A stretch of DNA of 64,000 bases. Origin: an uncultured Clostridia bacterium (GTDB taxonomy: Bacteria; Bacillota; Clostridia; Christensenellales; UBA1242). The position numbers were made by a program, and so were the translations under genes. The stretch is from positions 1 through 64,000 of the forward strand of contig CANQDK010000001.1 of assembly GCA_947591785.1 (NCBI GenBank). Direction: 5' to 3'. Below the pieces are notes generated by a model. It had not been told where the DNA came from and searched no databases. It worked only from the letters and a program-made list of their open reading frames with translations. Shown here piece by piece: positions 17,080 through 27,983 of this stretch; position 1 is the stretch's first letter, and each line of letters opens with the position of its first letter.

Positions 17080-20000
17080 TGATTGAGCGTGACATTGAAA
17101 GAGCAAAAACACTTTTTCCAAAGATGTTTAGAACTTTTGCAACATACGTGATTATGACACTTCTAGTCTTCTTTGGCTATGTTTTGATTTTTGGTGGACC
17201 AAAAATAAATATTATTAGAATTGGCGAAGATGATGCAGGAGCAGAAGAAGAAAACTATTTTGGAGATTTTGTTCGAAATTTGACCTCACTTGAAAATATC
17301 AAGGGAAACGATGTCAATATTGTTCTTAAAACTGCCGATGAAAAAATTGATTTGTCGGTTCAGGGTGACTTTTGTTATGACAAGGCGACAGGTTTGGCTC
17401 TTGATTTGGACCTTGCATATAATGGACAAATGTTTGATGTTCAGGCAACATACCTTTCTCCAAACCTTTTTTTGACAGTTGATGGCACAACTTATCTTTT
17501 TGATACATCAAAGGTGAATGTTGAGCTTCCTGAAACTGAAATGGAATTTGATTTTTCAAAAGTTTTAAACTTTGTGACACAAACCTTGGGGATTGATGTT
17601 GATAAATATATAGATTCACTTGGAGACCTTATTGGAGTTGACCTTAGAAATTTCGACCCTAATGAAATTATGAGTGTGCTTCAAATCACTACCACTGCGA
17701 ATGAAGAAACAGGGGATTATAATTTCCGTATTCAACTGGGAGAACATATCGATGCAACTATTTATTGCGATAATGACTTCAATATCACAAAAGTAACAAT
17801 GGAAAAAATCCATCTTGAAAATAATTTTATCCAACTTGATGTTCCTTTTATAAGTATGAACAAAGAAGAAAACACTGTCACGTATGAAAGAACAAACGAT
17901 GAAGTGGATTTGACAGGATTGGGAATTTTTGTAGGTTATGCTCAAAATACATTCCAAAACAATTTTGTCAATATAAAATTGAATGTTGATGGCGTTGAGG
18001 GTGCTCCTTATGGTGCAGATGTTAACGTTGACCTTGAAAACAACATCTTCAAATTTTCAACAGAATATCAAGGAATGGATGTTGAGGCAATTTATGCAAA
18101 TGAAAATATCTATCTTAATGTGTTTGCAAAAGAGGGTGTTGATTCTGGGGCTGACGGATTAAAGGTTAAAATTCATGCAAAAGATTTTGACACTTGGAAA
18201 GCTAAAATTGAAAAATTGCTTCTAACACAAACAGGCAAGGATTTTAAGGGATTCTTTGAACAATGGAAACAAGAATTTTCAAGTAAGCATCCAGAACTTA
18301 ATCTTGACGAAATGACAACACAAGAAATTTTGATGAAAATTCTTGCAGGATTTTTTGAAAATGCGGAGAGTTTCGATACCTATCTTCCACAAAGCACACG
18401 TCTTGAAGAGAATCGATACTTGCTTGGCTGGAATTGTGGGGCAACATTGACTTTTGAGGCAGAAAAAGATGAACAAGAAAAGGAAAATTTGAAAAAGATT
18501 GACTTTGTCTATGGTGATGTGAAAGCATCTGCTGAATTTGAAATTGTTGGCACAGGATTGAGTGTCGAAGATGCAGAATTCTATGAACTTTCAAATCTTC
18601 TTCCTGTTTTAGATGTTGTGGATGGAATTTTGGCAGCAAAGCAGTTGGGTGGAGATATTTCTTTGACTGTTGAAGGACAAAAGATTTCTGGCAATTTTGT
18701 CTTGAATTTTGAAAATAACATTGTGGCAAGGGTGGAACTTGAAAGCGACATCTTTGTGCAAGAAATTGATGGGGAAACACAAAAACAAAAAGTTGTGATT
18801 GTTCTCAGTGGCCGTGATGTTGCTGTGACGATTGGAGATATTGCCATAAAGGGCAGTTTAGATGCTATTGAAGAATATGAAGCAAGGATTATCACTCTTC
18901 TTGGGATTCAAAAAGATGTAACAGAAAGTTTGCCAAAAAATGAAGAAGAAAAAGACACAGCTCATAAAATATCTGAAGTAATCAAGAAAGTTTGTGACAT
19001 TTTGCAAAAATTCTCTTTGGGTGAGGAAAGAGATGCAAGCAACAATTTGACCGCATTGGCTGTGGTGAAATATCTTTCAACTCCACAAATTTTTGGAAAA
19101 GTTTCAATTTGTGATGATGGAAGAATTTGTGTTTCACTTGGTGATGCGAGTCAAGGTAATGGCGACCTTGAGATACCGGAAGAGAAGAAGTATGACCTTG
19201 TTTTGAAATTTACTTCAAATTCTGATGAAATTCAATCTTCTATTGATGGAGAGGACCTTTTGGAAGTCTTGGAAAAAGCACAAAATATGAAGGAATATTT
19301 CCTTGCTGGACAATATGCTTTCAGACTTGACGCACAGTTTGATGGTTTCACTGTTTCTGCAAAAGTGGAAATTGAAAGGCCTGTCACACTAGTGCAGAAT
19401 GCTGAGGAAAATCTTGAAAGTGCGACAAGTGGCATAAAGGAAGTAGAAGAAGGAAAAGCAGACGGCTTGACAGTTGTTGTCGGTGACATATATATTGGAA
19501 AGACAGATGCCGCAGGGTTGAGTGGTGAAGGAATTGAGCCAAATGTCAACCTCACAATCAGATTTCAAGATGGCATTCTGTTTGTGGACTATGGCGAAAA
19601 CAAAATCAAATTTGTTGGCACATCTGCTGACGGCATTTTGAACAAGATTTTGGAAATTTTGGAAGCCAATTTTGCTGAGCAACTTGATGCCGAGCAAACT
19701 GTTGCAGATGCGGACAAAGGGCAAGACAGTGAAAAGCCTGCTTTGTCTGACCAACAAAAAGAGCAACTGAAAAACAAATTTGTTGAGGTTTTAACGACTT
19801 TGTTTGGCGAGGATTTGACAACAAAAACTCTGTCAGAACTTTTGAATATGTTGGATGTTTCGTTGAGTGGAACAACAGACGATATTATTTTTGATGTTGA
19901 CTTCAAGAATGTTGTTGAAGGGGTTGAAAAAGGTATTTCTGCGAAAGCACAAGTTGTGTTTGAGGATCAAAATATTAAGAATATTCAACTTGCACTTGAC

Positions 20001-23000
20001 GATTTCAAAGGGCTGAAAATCAACCTTGATGTTTTGCCATTTGAACTTACAAAAGATGTGAAAGCAGAAGAATATTATGACATTCTTGCAAAACAGACGG
20101 GAAAACTGACACTTGAATACAACTATGAAGTCGAAACGATTGAAGAAGAACAGACGAAGAAAGTTCCAGAAAAATTGGAAATTGAGGCTGATGTTGAAAT
20201 TGACCTTTGTGATCAGATATATCTCAGAATCTCCACAACCGTGCTTGGTGAAGAAGTTGAGATTTTGATTAACAACAACATTGTTGGTGTCAGAGTTGGA
20301 GAGATCTCTCTTGAAACCGATTTAAACAATGCAAAAGAATTGTTTGATTATGTCAAGGAATTGTTTGCATTGACAATTGAAGGCACTGAAGTTCTTGGCG
20401 GACAAGGTTTGAAAGATGTTGACATTGATAAGTTGTTTGAAAAGCTGGAAACAATTGACTTTGCTCAAATGTTTGAAAAACTCAAAAACTTTGATTTTAC
20501 AGGAAATCTCTTTGATTTTGATGGAGATGGAATAAACAATCTGACAATTTCTGGAAAGGAAATTTCATTCAACTTTGTTGAAGATATCAGCAAAATGGCG
20601 GAAGCAGAAGAGCAAGCACCTTTGAAAGAAGAAGTTGCTGGCAAGACCGCATTAGACAAAGAAAAAGAAACAAAGAATTTCTCTGTCAACCTTGCTTTGA
20701 GCACACAAGTTGAGAAAGAATTTGAGAAGGTTGAGCATCTTGCAAATGTAAAAGATTTGAAGGGTGACCTGCCAAAGATTAAGAACTTGATTGACTATTT
20801 CTACCGAAAGGCATTTGAATTTAAGTTTGGCATCAACTATAATGGGCTTGATGTTTCAGGCACATTGAAATATCTCAAAGGCAGCGAAACATCAAAAGAC
20901 GAACTTGAAATTGTGCTGAACAACCTTTTTGAGAATGGCAGTGTCAACAAGGTGGAAGGTGGCAAAGATTTGGTTGTCAGACTGCACAACGATGTTATGT
21001 ATGTTGGCTATGGCAATATGAAAGTGCAAGTCCCTGTTGAGAAGAAAGAGGGTGCAAACACATTTGAAAATCTGAAAGCAACCCTTGAAAAACTTTTGAA
21101 TGATGGCTATGGTGTTCGTTTGCAACTGGGTGTGTTTGAGAAGTTTTTGAAGATGCTTGACACCTTCAGTTTGAAGGACTATTTCAACAAGACCAAAATT
21201 GACATCAATCGAAGTGAATATGCAATTGAAGGCAGCAAAGATGGGGCAAAAGGTGACATATTCACGATTGGCATATATGAGCAATTTGAAGTTATGAAGC
21301 CAACAAAACTCTTTGATGTTGAGATAAAATTTGACCAAAATGGACAGCTCAAAACTGCAAACATTTTGGTTCCAGAGGTTGTGACGGTTGAAGGTGGCAC
21401 AAAAGAAGAGCCTGTAGTGAAAGCAACTGTTGAATTTATGCTTGTTGAAGAATCCACAATCCCTGCATTTGACCCAACCGAGTTTAGCACTGACAACTAT
21501 AAATCCAATATTTTGGATGGATTGTTTGACAGTTTGAGATATGATGATGGCGTTTATGCCTTCTCAAGTGACCTTGCAGTGCGTTATGGTATCAACGATT
21601 TCTATGGCGACCTAACAGGATTGCTTGTTCCATACGAAACTGTTGTTGACGAAAAACCTGTCACAAAACTTCGTCCAGCGTTGTCGCTATACACCTCTTC
21701 GCTTGGGCTTGACACATTCATCTATTTGATTGACGATATGCTCTACATCGACATTCAAGGTTTGCAAATCAAAGCACCTGCAAGCATTGAGAGCATAAAC
21801 GAAATTTTGAATTTCATCAAACAAGAACTTGGAATCGATGTCAACAGTATGTTGAATAAGGAAAAAGAAACAACCGACCATGCCACAGGGGAAACAACAG
21901 AAGAAACGGGCGAAGCATCAGCAGTGGAAATTGTTTCAACCGACACACAAACAGAGGCTGAATTGCAAGACACATTGTCACAAGATGGCTCTCTTGATGC
22001 CCTTGCCGAAACCTTTAAGGCTCTGATTCCTGCACTCGACAACATCTATGCACAGTGGATAAAATTGGAAGAGTCGATTGCAAGCGGCGATGGTGCGTCT
22101 GTTGAGTTGATGAAAGACAACAATGTTTGCTATGGCATTCAGGTTGAGTTTAAGGACCGCCGAGCAGCCAAAGGCGAGACGAAGGAAGATATTTTGGAAT
22201 ATAAGAAGGACTCATATTTCTCAGACATCATATTGCAACTCTATATTCAAGACTATATCGCCGAGAACGCAGACAGCGGAATGCTTATTCCAACAAAACT
22301 TGTTCTTGGTGCAAATATTCACGATCCGAACACAAAGGCTCATGATGTGGCATATTACAAAGACCATTTGCTGAAAGCAGAGAATGGCACATCAGACACG
22401 ATTATGGAGTTTGACATAACCAAAGGCTTGAACTTTGCTGTTTATCTGACCAACATTCAAGTGGGCGTTGACACGCAGCACACGGAAAGATTTGTTGGTG
22501 GAACGGATGAATTGAAACAACAAGAGGTTGCACAGACCTATCAAATTGCCACAAAGGATGGTGGCAAAACCGCTCTGCAAGATTTCAATGACTATCACGA
22601 TGTTTTGCAATTTGCAGCCACGGCATATTCTTGGGCAACGGGCTTCCACTATGACCTCAATCTTGACGGAAGGATTGAAGGCGAGAAGGTGAATGAGGAT
22701 GAAACCATAACATCCACACAAACAGCAATAAAAGGTGGCATCAAAGTTTCGGTTGAGCAAGAAGAAATTTTGACAGAAGAAGATGAAACGGGGAAAATAA
22801 CTGAAAAGACAAAAGGTTTCTCGCTTGACGGCAAGAGGTTGAATGTTCAGGGCTCAGACCTTGACATAACTCAAAGCGAAAAGTCTCAAAATGCCCAAGA
22901 TTGGACACAAACAATGAGACATCTCATCAACTTGTTCTATTCCACAGATCAAGATGGGTTGTATATCACCTATTCTCACGATGGTCCAAAAAATCAAAAT

Positions 23001-24728
23001 ATTGCTGCTGGAAACAAAATCCGTGCAAGGATAAACAATGTTCATATGAGCGATTTGATTTCGTTCATAGTTGGCTTTATCGGTCTTGACCTTGACCCAT
23101 CGTTATTGAAGGGCTGGGAACTTCAAAAAAGCACAACCGATTTCAGATTTGTTCAATCGCTTATGGGTAAAACGGAAGTCAACGCAGATGGCACAATTTC
23201 CAAGGTTGACTCAATTTTGAGTGAGATAACGGCCTACACCAAACTTCTCAAGAGTATTGTTTTTGAAAAGACAGAAGAAACCGAAGATGGACACAACTTG
23301 AAACTGACAATCACAGTGGACATGGGCTATCTTGACGAGATGCAGGAAACTTCGGGCGAGGCGGAAGAGCAAGAGCCAAAACCACACACTGAAAAAATTG
23401 GAAAAATCAGCCTGAATGTCAATATGACGAAAGACGGATTTGAGAATGTTGGAACAGAAGAGGCTCCAATTGAAAAGCAGAAATACAAGGCTCAACTCAA
23501 TCAAATTCTTGTTGAAAATCTTGAAATTTCTGGAATGACAATAAACTTCACAGTCAATGTCAATGAGTATATTTTGAATGGAGCAGAAGGTGTTGAAGGT
23601 GGTGCTCACTATGAAACAGGCACAAGAAAAGTCCTTGATGCAGATGGCAAACCTGTGCAAAACGAAGATGGAAGTGAAAAGACGGAAGAGTATGAATATA
23701 TTGTCGGCACTGACAAAAACTTCACTTACGACATCAATCAGCAACATATGGTTCTTGGCAGCCTGCCACAATTCCTCAACATCGCAATCGACACTGTCAA
23801 CGCAAAAGAATTTTTCTATCAGGGTGAGATAAATGCGAAGGTTATTCTTTTCTCAGATATTAAGATTGATGTCAGCCTTTATGCAAAAATTCAAGAACCT
23901 CAAACGCCAGAAGAAAAAACGAAATATTATGTTTTGGCTGAAATCACGCCACACGGGTCAAGCACTGAGTTTAAAGGCAATGCAAACCATTTGAAATCTA
24001 TAGTTGAAGTGCGAGAAAAAGATAGTGGTGACGGAATGCAAATCAGTGTAAATAACTATTATACTGAGAATGAATACTATTACGAGTTTCCACTTGTTCA
24101 CACAAGAGATAAATATGTCTATGGTTCTGTGACTTATGGACTTGACGAACTTTCGGATATCAATAAATTGAAAGATTTGATATACGCAATATTGATGCCA
24201 AGCGATTTCCTTAAAAATACAATTGAGGAAGTTCTATCAAAAATAACTTTCCCAACACCAACCATTGAAAAAGTCATCACCGACTTCACATCAGTTGAAC
24301 AGGACGGAAAGAATGTTTACACAATGCAGATTGACGGAAATCATCTTATTGGGCAAAATGATCCAAAAACATTTGGATTGCAGTTGATTGCTGGTGACAA
24401 GATGAAATGCGAGGTTACAAATCAAGAACTTGTTGATAAATATAACACAGGTTTGGATGAAAAGAAGAAAGTCAAATCCTACATCCGTGAGCACGAATTT
24501 ATTGAAGAGGTGAAGATTGATGAGGCAAATCCTTTTGACATTGTTGGGATAATTCAATTGTCAATGAAATTGGCTTCAATATCAGGAGACTTCACTTTCA
24601 CTCCAATCACAGTGAATGATGTGACACTTGGGGCTGACCCAAACAACAAGGATGTTGGAAGAACTGTTCACAGCAATCACCAGTATAGACTTGACTATTT
24701 GAACAGCATCGGAACAATTATTGGTTGA
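17079..24728 (+). CDS. Giant membrane-anchored repeat protein, 2549 aa, function unknown
   Basis: Start ATG 17079 (GGGGAGGTGG upstream; overlaps the previous stop as TGATG); the ORF-track TTG at 17076 is one codon too early. A single helix (ATYVIMTLLVFFGYVLIFGG, ~21-40) is followed by ~2500 residues outside. These are made of degenerate modules of ~150-300 residues: antiparallel-looking strands with patterns such as LAYNGQMFDVQATY, EYQGMDVEAIYANENIYLNV and DMLYIDIQGLQIKAP, closed by an amphipathic helix such as LNFIKQELGIDVNSML. Very few Cys, many Asp/Glu/Lys, no LPXTG or other sorting signal at the C terminus. The 3' half is visibly less AT-rich than its neighbours. Long beta-groove lipid carriers or an adhesin-like filament are possible readings; neither is proved. 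Confidence 0.85.
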   Translation: MIERDIERAKTLFPKMFRTFATYVIMTLLVFFGYVLIFGGPKINIIRIGEDDAGAEEENYFGDFVRNLTSLENIKGNDVNIVLKTADEKIDLSVQGDFCYDKATGLALDLDLAYNGQMFDVQATYLSPNLFLTVDGTTYLFDTSKVNVELPETEMEFDFSKVLNFVTQTLGIDVDKYIDSLGDLIGVDLRNFDPNEIMSVLQITTTANEETGDYNFRIQLGEHIDATIYCDNDFNITKVTMEKIHLENNFIQLDVPFISMNKEENTVTYERTNDEVDLTGLGIFVGYAQNTFQNNFVNIKLNVDGVEGAPYGADVNVDLENNIFKFSTEYQGMDVEAIYANENIYLNVFAKEGVDSGADGLKVKIHAKDFDTWKAKIEKLLLTQTGKDFKGFFEQWKQEFSSKHPELNLDEMTTQEILMKILAGFFENAESFDTYLPQSTRLEENRYLLGWNCGATLTFEAEKDEQEKENLKKIDFVYGDVKASAEFEIVGTGLSVEDAEFYELSNLLPVLDVVDGILAAKQLGGDISLTVEGQKISGNFVLNFENNIVARVELESDIFVQEIDGETQKQKVVIVLSGRDVAVTIGDIAIKGSLDAIEEYEARIITLLGIQKDVTESLPKNEEEKDTAHKISEVIKKVCDILQKFSLGEERDASNNLTALAVVKYLSTPQIFGKVSICDDGRICVSLGDASQGNGDLEIPEEKKYDLVLKFTSNSDEIQSSIDGEDLLEVLEKAQNMKEYFLAGQYAFRLDAQFDGFTVSAKVEIERPVTLVQNAEENLESATSGIKEVEEGKADGLTVVVGDIYIGKTDAAGLSGEGIEPNVNLTIRFQDGILFVDYGENKIKFVGTSADGILNKILEILEANFAEQLDAEQTVADADKGQDSEKPALSDQQKEQLKNKFVEVLTTLFGEDLTTKTLSELLNMLDVSLSGTTDDIIFDVDFKNVVEGVEKGISAKAQVVFEDQNIKNIQLALDDFKGLKINLDVLPFELTKDVKAEEYYDILAKQTGKLTLEYNYEVETIEEEQTKKVPEKLEIEADVEIDLCDQIYLRISTTVLGEEVEILINNNIVGVRVGEISLETDLNNAKELFDYVKELFALTIEGTEVLGGQGLKDVDIDKLFEKLETIDFAQMFEKLKNFDFTGNLFDFDGDGINNLTISGKEISFNFVEDISKMAEAEEQAPLKEEVAGKTALDKEKETKNFSVNLALSTQVEKEFEKVEHLANVKDLKGDLPKIKNLIDYFYRKAFEFKFGINYNGLDVSGTLKYLKGSETSKDELEIVLNNLFENGSVNKVEGGKDLVVRLHNDVMYVGYGNMKVQVPVEKKEGANTFENLKATLEKLLNDGYGVRLQLGVFEKFLKMLDTFSLKDYFNKTKIDINRSEYAIEGSKDGAKGDIFTIGIYEQFEVMKPTKLFDVEIKFDQNGQLKTANILVPEVVTVEGGTKEEPVVKATVEFMLVEESTIPAFDPTEFSTDNYKSNILDGLFDSLRYDDGVYAFSSDLAVRYGINDFYGDLTGLLVPYETVVDEKPVTKLRPALSLYTSSLGLDTFIYLIDDMLYIDIQGLQIKAPASIESINEILNFIKQELGIDVNSMLNKEKETTDHATGETTEETGEASAVEIVSTDTQTEAELQDTLSQDGSLDALAETFKALIPALDNIYAQWIKLEESIASGDGASVELMKDNNVCYGIQVEFKDRRAAKGETKEDILEYKKDSYFSDIILQLYIQDYIAENADSGMLIPTKLVLGANIHDPNTKAHDVAYYKDHLLKAENGTSDTIMEFDITKGLNFAVYLTNIQVGVDTQHTERFVGGTDELKQQEVAQTYQIATKDGGKTALQDFNDYHDVLQFAATAYSWATGFHYDLNLDGRIEGEKVNEDETITSTQTAIKGGIKVSVEQEEILTEEDETGKITEKTKGFSLDGKRLNVQGSDLDITQSEKSQNAQDWTQTMRHLINLFYSTDQDGLYITYSHDGPKNQNIAAGNKIRARINNVHMSDLISFIVGFIGLDLDPSLLKGWELQKSTTDFRFVQSLMGKTEVNADGTISKVDSILSEITAYTKLLKSIVFEKTEETEDGHNLKLTITVDMGYLDEMQETSGEAEEQEPKPHTEKIGKISLNVNMTKDGFENVGTEEAPIEKQKYKAQLNQILVENLEISGMTINFTVNVNEYILNGAEGVEGGAHYETGTRKVLDADGKPVQNEDGSEKTEEYEYIVGTDKNFTYDINQQHMVLGSLPQFLNIAIDTVNAKEFFYQGEINAKVILFSDIKIDVSLYAKIQEPQTPEEKTKYYVLAEITPHGSSTEFKGNANHLKSIVEVREKDSGDGMQISVNNYYTENEYYYEFPLVHTRDKYVYGSVTYGLDELSDINKLKDLIYAILMPSDFLKNTIEEVLSKITFPTPTIEKVITDFTSVEQDGKNVYTMQIDGNHLIGQNDPKTFGLQLIAGDKMKCEVTNQELVDKYNTGLDEKKKVKSYIREHEFIEEVKIDEANPFDIVGIIQLSMKLASISGDFTFTPITVNDVTLGADPNNKDVGRTVHSNHQYRLDYLNSIGTIIG

Positions 24729-24768
24729 TGCAAAAAAAAGAAGGAAAACAATCCTTCTTTTTTTTGCA
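24729..24768 (+). terminator. Strong terminator after the giant gene
   Basis: A 17-bp perfect stem TGCAAAAAAAAGAAGGA / TCCTTCTTTTTTTTGCA with a 6-nt loop begins right after the stop codon. Confidence 0.85.
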
Positions 24769-24845
24769 TCAAAAATTCATGGTTTTGGTTACAAAATTTT
24801 ATTATTTTTATTTCTTTTTACAGAAATCTTTTGTAAAAAAAGAAA

Positions 24846-24861
24846 TGGCGTTTTTACGCCA
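24846..24861 (-). terminator. Terminator of metG (and the hisS-metG unit)
   Basis: TGGCGT / ACGCCA with a 4-nt loop; the metG stop codon falls in the loop. On the minus strand it is followed by TTTCTTTTTTT. Confidence 0.75.
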
Positions 24862-26548
24862 ATTCCTTTTTGATTCTTTCAATCGCTTCATCATCAAGGC
24901 GTGCAAACAATGGCTTTGCCACACCAATTTTGTGTGTTTTTTCAATGTTAATCTTGCAGGCCTCTTTCCACATATCAGGGGCATTTGGAGTTGATTTCAA
25001 AAGCAGTTGCTCAGTCCAAATCTCTGTTGTGCGGTTTGGCATTATTGGACTTGCAACAATCGCAAGGCTTTTTGCCATATTCAAACAAAGGTAAAGCACT
25101 TTTTTTGCACTCTGCAAATCTCCGTTTTTAATCAGTGTCCAAGGTGCTGTCTTTTCAAGATAGGTGTTTCCAATGGAAGCATATCGCAAAATCTCTTTGT
25201 ATGCCGCTTTAAACTCTGTTTTAGAGAACAGGTCAGCAATCGTTTCAGGGCAGGTTGTGATGGCATCAACCATTTCTTTGTCGTTTTCATCAAGGCTGTT
25301 TTTGATGTCGTCAAAATCAATTCCAAGTTGCCCTTCAAAGTTTTTGTTTATCATATTCAAAGTTCTGTTAAAGAAGTTGCCATATTTTCCCACAAGTTCG
25401 GCATTTGTGTTGGATTTAAAACCTTCATAGGTGAAATCGCTGTCTTTGTTCTCTGGGAAAATTGAAACTAAATACGCCCTCAAAGCGTCAATGTCAACAT
25501 CACAATGCAGCAAATTTTTGCAGGTGTCCACTCCGATATGCTTTGATTTCGAAAACTTTTGCCCTTCAAAATTCAAAAAGTTGAAACCAACCACATTTGT
25601 CGCAAGGTTATATTTCTTGCAAGCAAGTTCCATACTTGGAAAGAAAACTGCGTGGAAATCAATGTTGTCTTTGCCAATAAAGTTGTAAATCTCGCACTCA
25701 TCGTTCTGCCAGCGGTCACGCACCATCTCTTCGCCGCCAAGTTCTTTTGTGATGGAAATGTATCCAATCGGTGCATCAAACCAAACGTAAAACACCTTGT
25801 CTTCAAAATCTTTGAGTGGAACTTTGATTCCCCAAGGAATGTCACGTGTGATACATCGAGGTTTTAAGCCTTCCTTAAACCACTTGCTTGTCATACTGAA
25901 AACATGTGGACGCCAAATGTCTTTCTTGCTTTCAACCCATTTTTCAAGTTGTGGTTGCAATTTGTCAAGAGATATATAAAGATGTTTTGTTGTTTTTCTG
26001 ACAGCGTCTTTTCCACAAAATGAGCATTTTGGAGAAAGAAGTTGGTCAAGTTCGTATGTTTTGCCACATTTGTCACACTGGTCGCCATACGCTTTGTCAT
26101 AGCCACAATATGGACAAGTGCCGTAAACAAATCTGTCAGCAAGTGCAATTCTGTCGTGCTCGCAAAACAGAGTGTCAGTTTCGCGAATTTCGGTGTAGCC
26201 ATTTTTGTGAATTTCATTGAAGAAGTCAATCGTTGTGTCGTGATGAATTTTTGTGTTTGTTCCGCTGAAAATGTCAAAGTTGATGCAAAGGCGATTGGCA
26301 ATCTCTTTCATTTTTGCGTTCATCATAGAGATGTATTCGTTTGGGTCAAGCCCCAGTTCTTTTGCAGCGATATAACTTGTTGTTCCATGGTCATCCGTTC
26401 CGCTCACATAAATGCAATCGTCACCATAGGTTTTGTGAAATCGGGTGAAAACATCTCCAGGAAGCCAACATCCAACAACGTGTCCAAAATGTGGAAGTCC
26501 ATTGACATAAAGCAGAGCGGAGGTGACTAAAATTTTTTTCTTTTTCAT
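24854..26548 (-). CDS. metG: Methionyl-tRNA synthetase
   Basis: 564 aa. HFGH (residues 20-23) and KFSKS are the HIGH and KMSKS signatures. Two zinc-binding Cys pairs (CPYCG with CDKCG, and a further CSFCG) mark the four-Cys knuckle type. There is no C-terminal tRNA-binding (EMAP-like) domain at this length. It charges Met on both elongator and initiator tRNA. The start was moved from the track TTG 26575 to ATG 26548, where the conserved N terminus begins and AAAGGA lies upstream. It follows hisS by 121 nt with no terminator seen between, so the two are probably cotranscribed. Confidence 0.93.
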   Translation of the reverse strand: MKKKKILVTSALLYVNGLPHFGHVVGCWLPGDVFTRFHKTYGDDCIYVSGTDDHGTTSYIAAKELGLDPNEYISMMNAKMKEIANRLCINFDIFSGTNTKIHHDTTIDFFNEIHKNGYTEIRETDTLFCEHDRIALADRFVYGTCPYCGYDKAYGDQCDKCGKTYELDQLLSPKCSFCGKDAVRKTTKHLYISLDKLQPQLEKWVESKKDIWRPHVFSMTSKWFKEGLKPRCITRDIPWGIKVPLKDFEDKVFYVWFDAPIGYISITKELGGEEMVRDRWQNDECEIYNFIGKDNIDFHAVFFPSMELACKKYNLATNVVGFNFLNFEGQKFSKSKHIGVDTCKNLLHCDVDIDALRAYLVSIFPENKDSDFTYEGFKSNTNAELVGKYGNFFNRTLNMINKNFEGQLGIDFDDIKNSLDENDKEMVDAITTCPETIADLFSKTEFKAAYKEILRYASIGNTYLEKTAPWTLIKNGDLQSAKKVLYLCLNMAKSLAIVASPIMPNRTTEIWTEQLLLKSTPNAPDMWKEACKINIEKTHKIGVAKPLFARLDDEAIERIKKELA

Positions 26549-26669
26549 AATATATGTTTTCCTTTTATTTTTCAAAAAATTTTCTAAAAATTAAGATTTT
26601 TATCAAAAAAATGCGTTTTTTGATTTTTTTGCATTTTTTTGTTGTTTTTTTTCGTTTTCCGTGCATTTT

Positions 26670-27983
26670 TCAGCACATTCGAGTGGACTTAATTTTTTCA
26701 ACAATTTTTGAAATAGGCAATGATTCTTGTTGTCCAGTTTGCATATTTTTGAGAGTATAATTTTGACTTTTCACTTCGTCTTCGCCAACAATCAAAACAT
26801 ATTTTAAATTTCTGCGATTTGCTTCTCGCATTTTGGCTTTGAAAGTTTTGCTTTCATACAAGCATTCAGCTTTGACACCTTCGCGTCTCAAATTTTCAGC
26901 AAGCTTTAATCCGTCAGGCAATGTTTCATCAAAAGTCACAATTCCAACATCAATTTCGCTGAAATTTTCAAGTTTAAAATAATTCCTTTCAAGCAAGAAG
27001 TCAAACAGGCGGGTCACACCAACGCTCATTCCAACACCTGGCATTTTCTTTGTGGAAAAATAACTGCAAAGATTTTCAAATCTTCCGCCGCCACCAACTG
27101 CCAAACCAAACTCTTTCAAGAATCCTTCAAAAACAGTGCCGGTGTAATAGTTGTGTCCGCGTATGACAGAAAGCGAATATGTTACCTTGTTGCTACCCAA
27201 GATTTTGAGATATTTATCAACCTCTTGGAGTTCTTGTAAACCTTCATTAAAAGTTGGATTTTTGCAAAAATCTTGCAATTTTTGTGTAATTTCATCGATT
27301 TTTCCGCTTATTTTTGTCAATTTTATGATTTTTTTGCAATTTTCTTCATCAAGCCCAAGTTCTTTCAATTCTACTTCGGCATCGTTTTCAGAGATTTTGT
27401 CAAGTTTGTCTAAGACAATTAAAATGTCTGTCGAAATTTCTGCTTTTCCAATTTCTTCAATAAATCCTGAAATAATTTTTCGATTTGAAACCTTTATTTC
27501 AACATCTAGGTCAAGAGCATTAAAACACTTTTCAAAAAGGTTGACACATTCGGCATCTGCAAGAAGTGAAATCTCACCATCACCAATAATATCAGCATCA
27601 CATTGATATAATTCACGGAAACGCCCTTTTTGAGGCCTTTCTCCGCGATATACCTTGCCAATTGCATATCTCTTAAAAGGGAAGGTAAGTTCGTCCTTGT
27701 GCATAGAAACAAAACGGGCAAGTGGAACTGTGAGGTCATAACGCATACAAACATCGGCATCACCTTTTGTGAAGCGATATACTTGTTTGTCTGTGTCACC
27801 GCCACTTTTTGCAAGCAAAACATCTGAATACTCCAAAATTGGTGTGTCTAGGGGTAAAAAACAGTTGTTTTTGAAAACATCTTCAATTTTTGAAAGCATT
27901 GAAGAAAAGAATATTTGTTCTTTTGGCATAAGTTCCCAAAAGCCCTTAAGTTTTCTTGGTATAATAAGATTGTTCTGTTCCAT
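26670..27983 (-). CDS. hisS: Histidyl-tRNA synthetase
   Basis: 437 aa, class II synthetase. Motif 2 region YRGERPQKGRFRE, His-specific RGHNYYTGTVFE and motif 3 GGGGRFENL are present, and the C-terminal anticodon domain (VGIVTFDE to the end) is complete. It charges the tRNA-His at 4018. GGAG lies 5 nt before the ATG. First gene of hisS-metG; the 5' region abuts the DnaA-box cluster. Confidence 0.95.
   Translation of the reverse strand: MEQNNLIIPRKLKGFWELMPKEQIFFSSMLSKIEDVFKNNCFLPLDTPILEYSDVLLAKSGGDTDKQVYRFTKGDADVCMRYDLTVPLARFVSMHKDELTFPFKRYAIGKVYRGERPQKGRFRELYQCDADIIGDGEISLLADAECVNLFEKCFNALDLDVEIKVSNRKIISGFIEEIGKAEISTDILIVLDKLDKISENDAEVELKELGLDEENCKKIIKLTKISGKIDEITQKLQDFCKNPTFNEGLQELQEVDKYLKILGSNKVTYSLSVIRGHNYYTGTVFEGFLKEFGLAVGGGGRFENLCSYFSTKKMPGVGMSVGVTRLFDFLLERNYFKLENFSEIDVGIVTFDETLPDGLKLAENLRREGVKAECLYESKTFKAKMREANRRNLKYVLIVGEDEVKSQNYTLKNMQTGQQESLPISKIVEKIKSTRMC

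Noticed and set aside
24725-24994. 89-aa plus ORF after the giant gene
   Set aside because: Begins in a terminator hairpin and continues antisense to metG; no SD.
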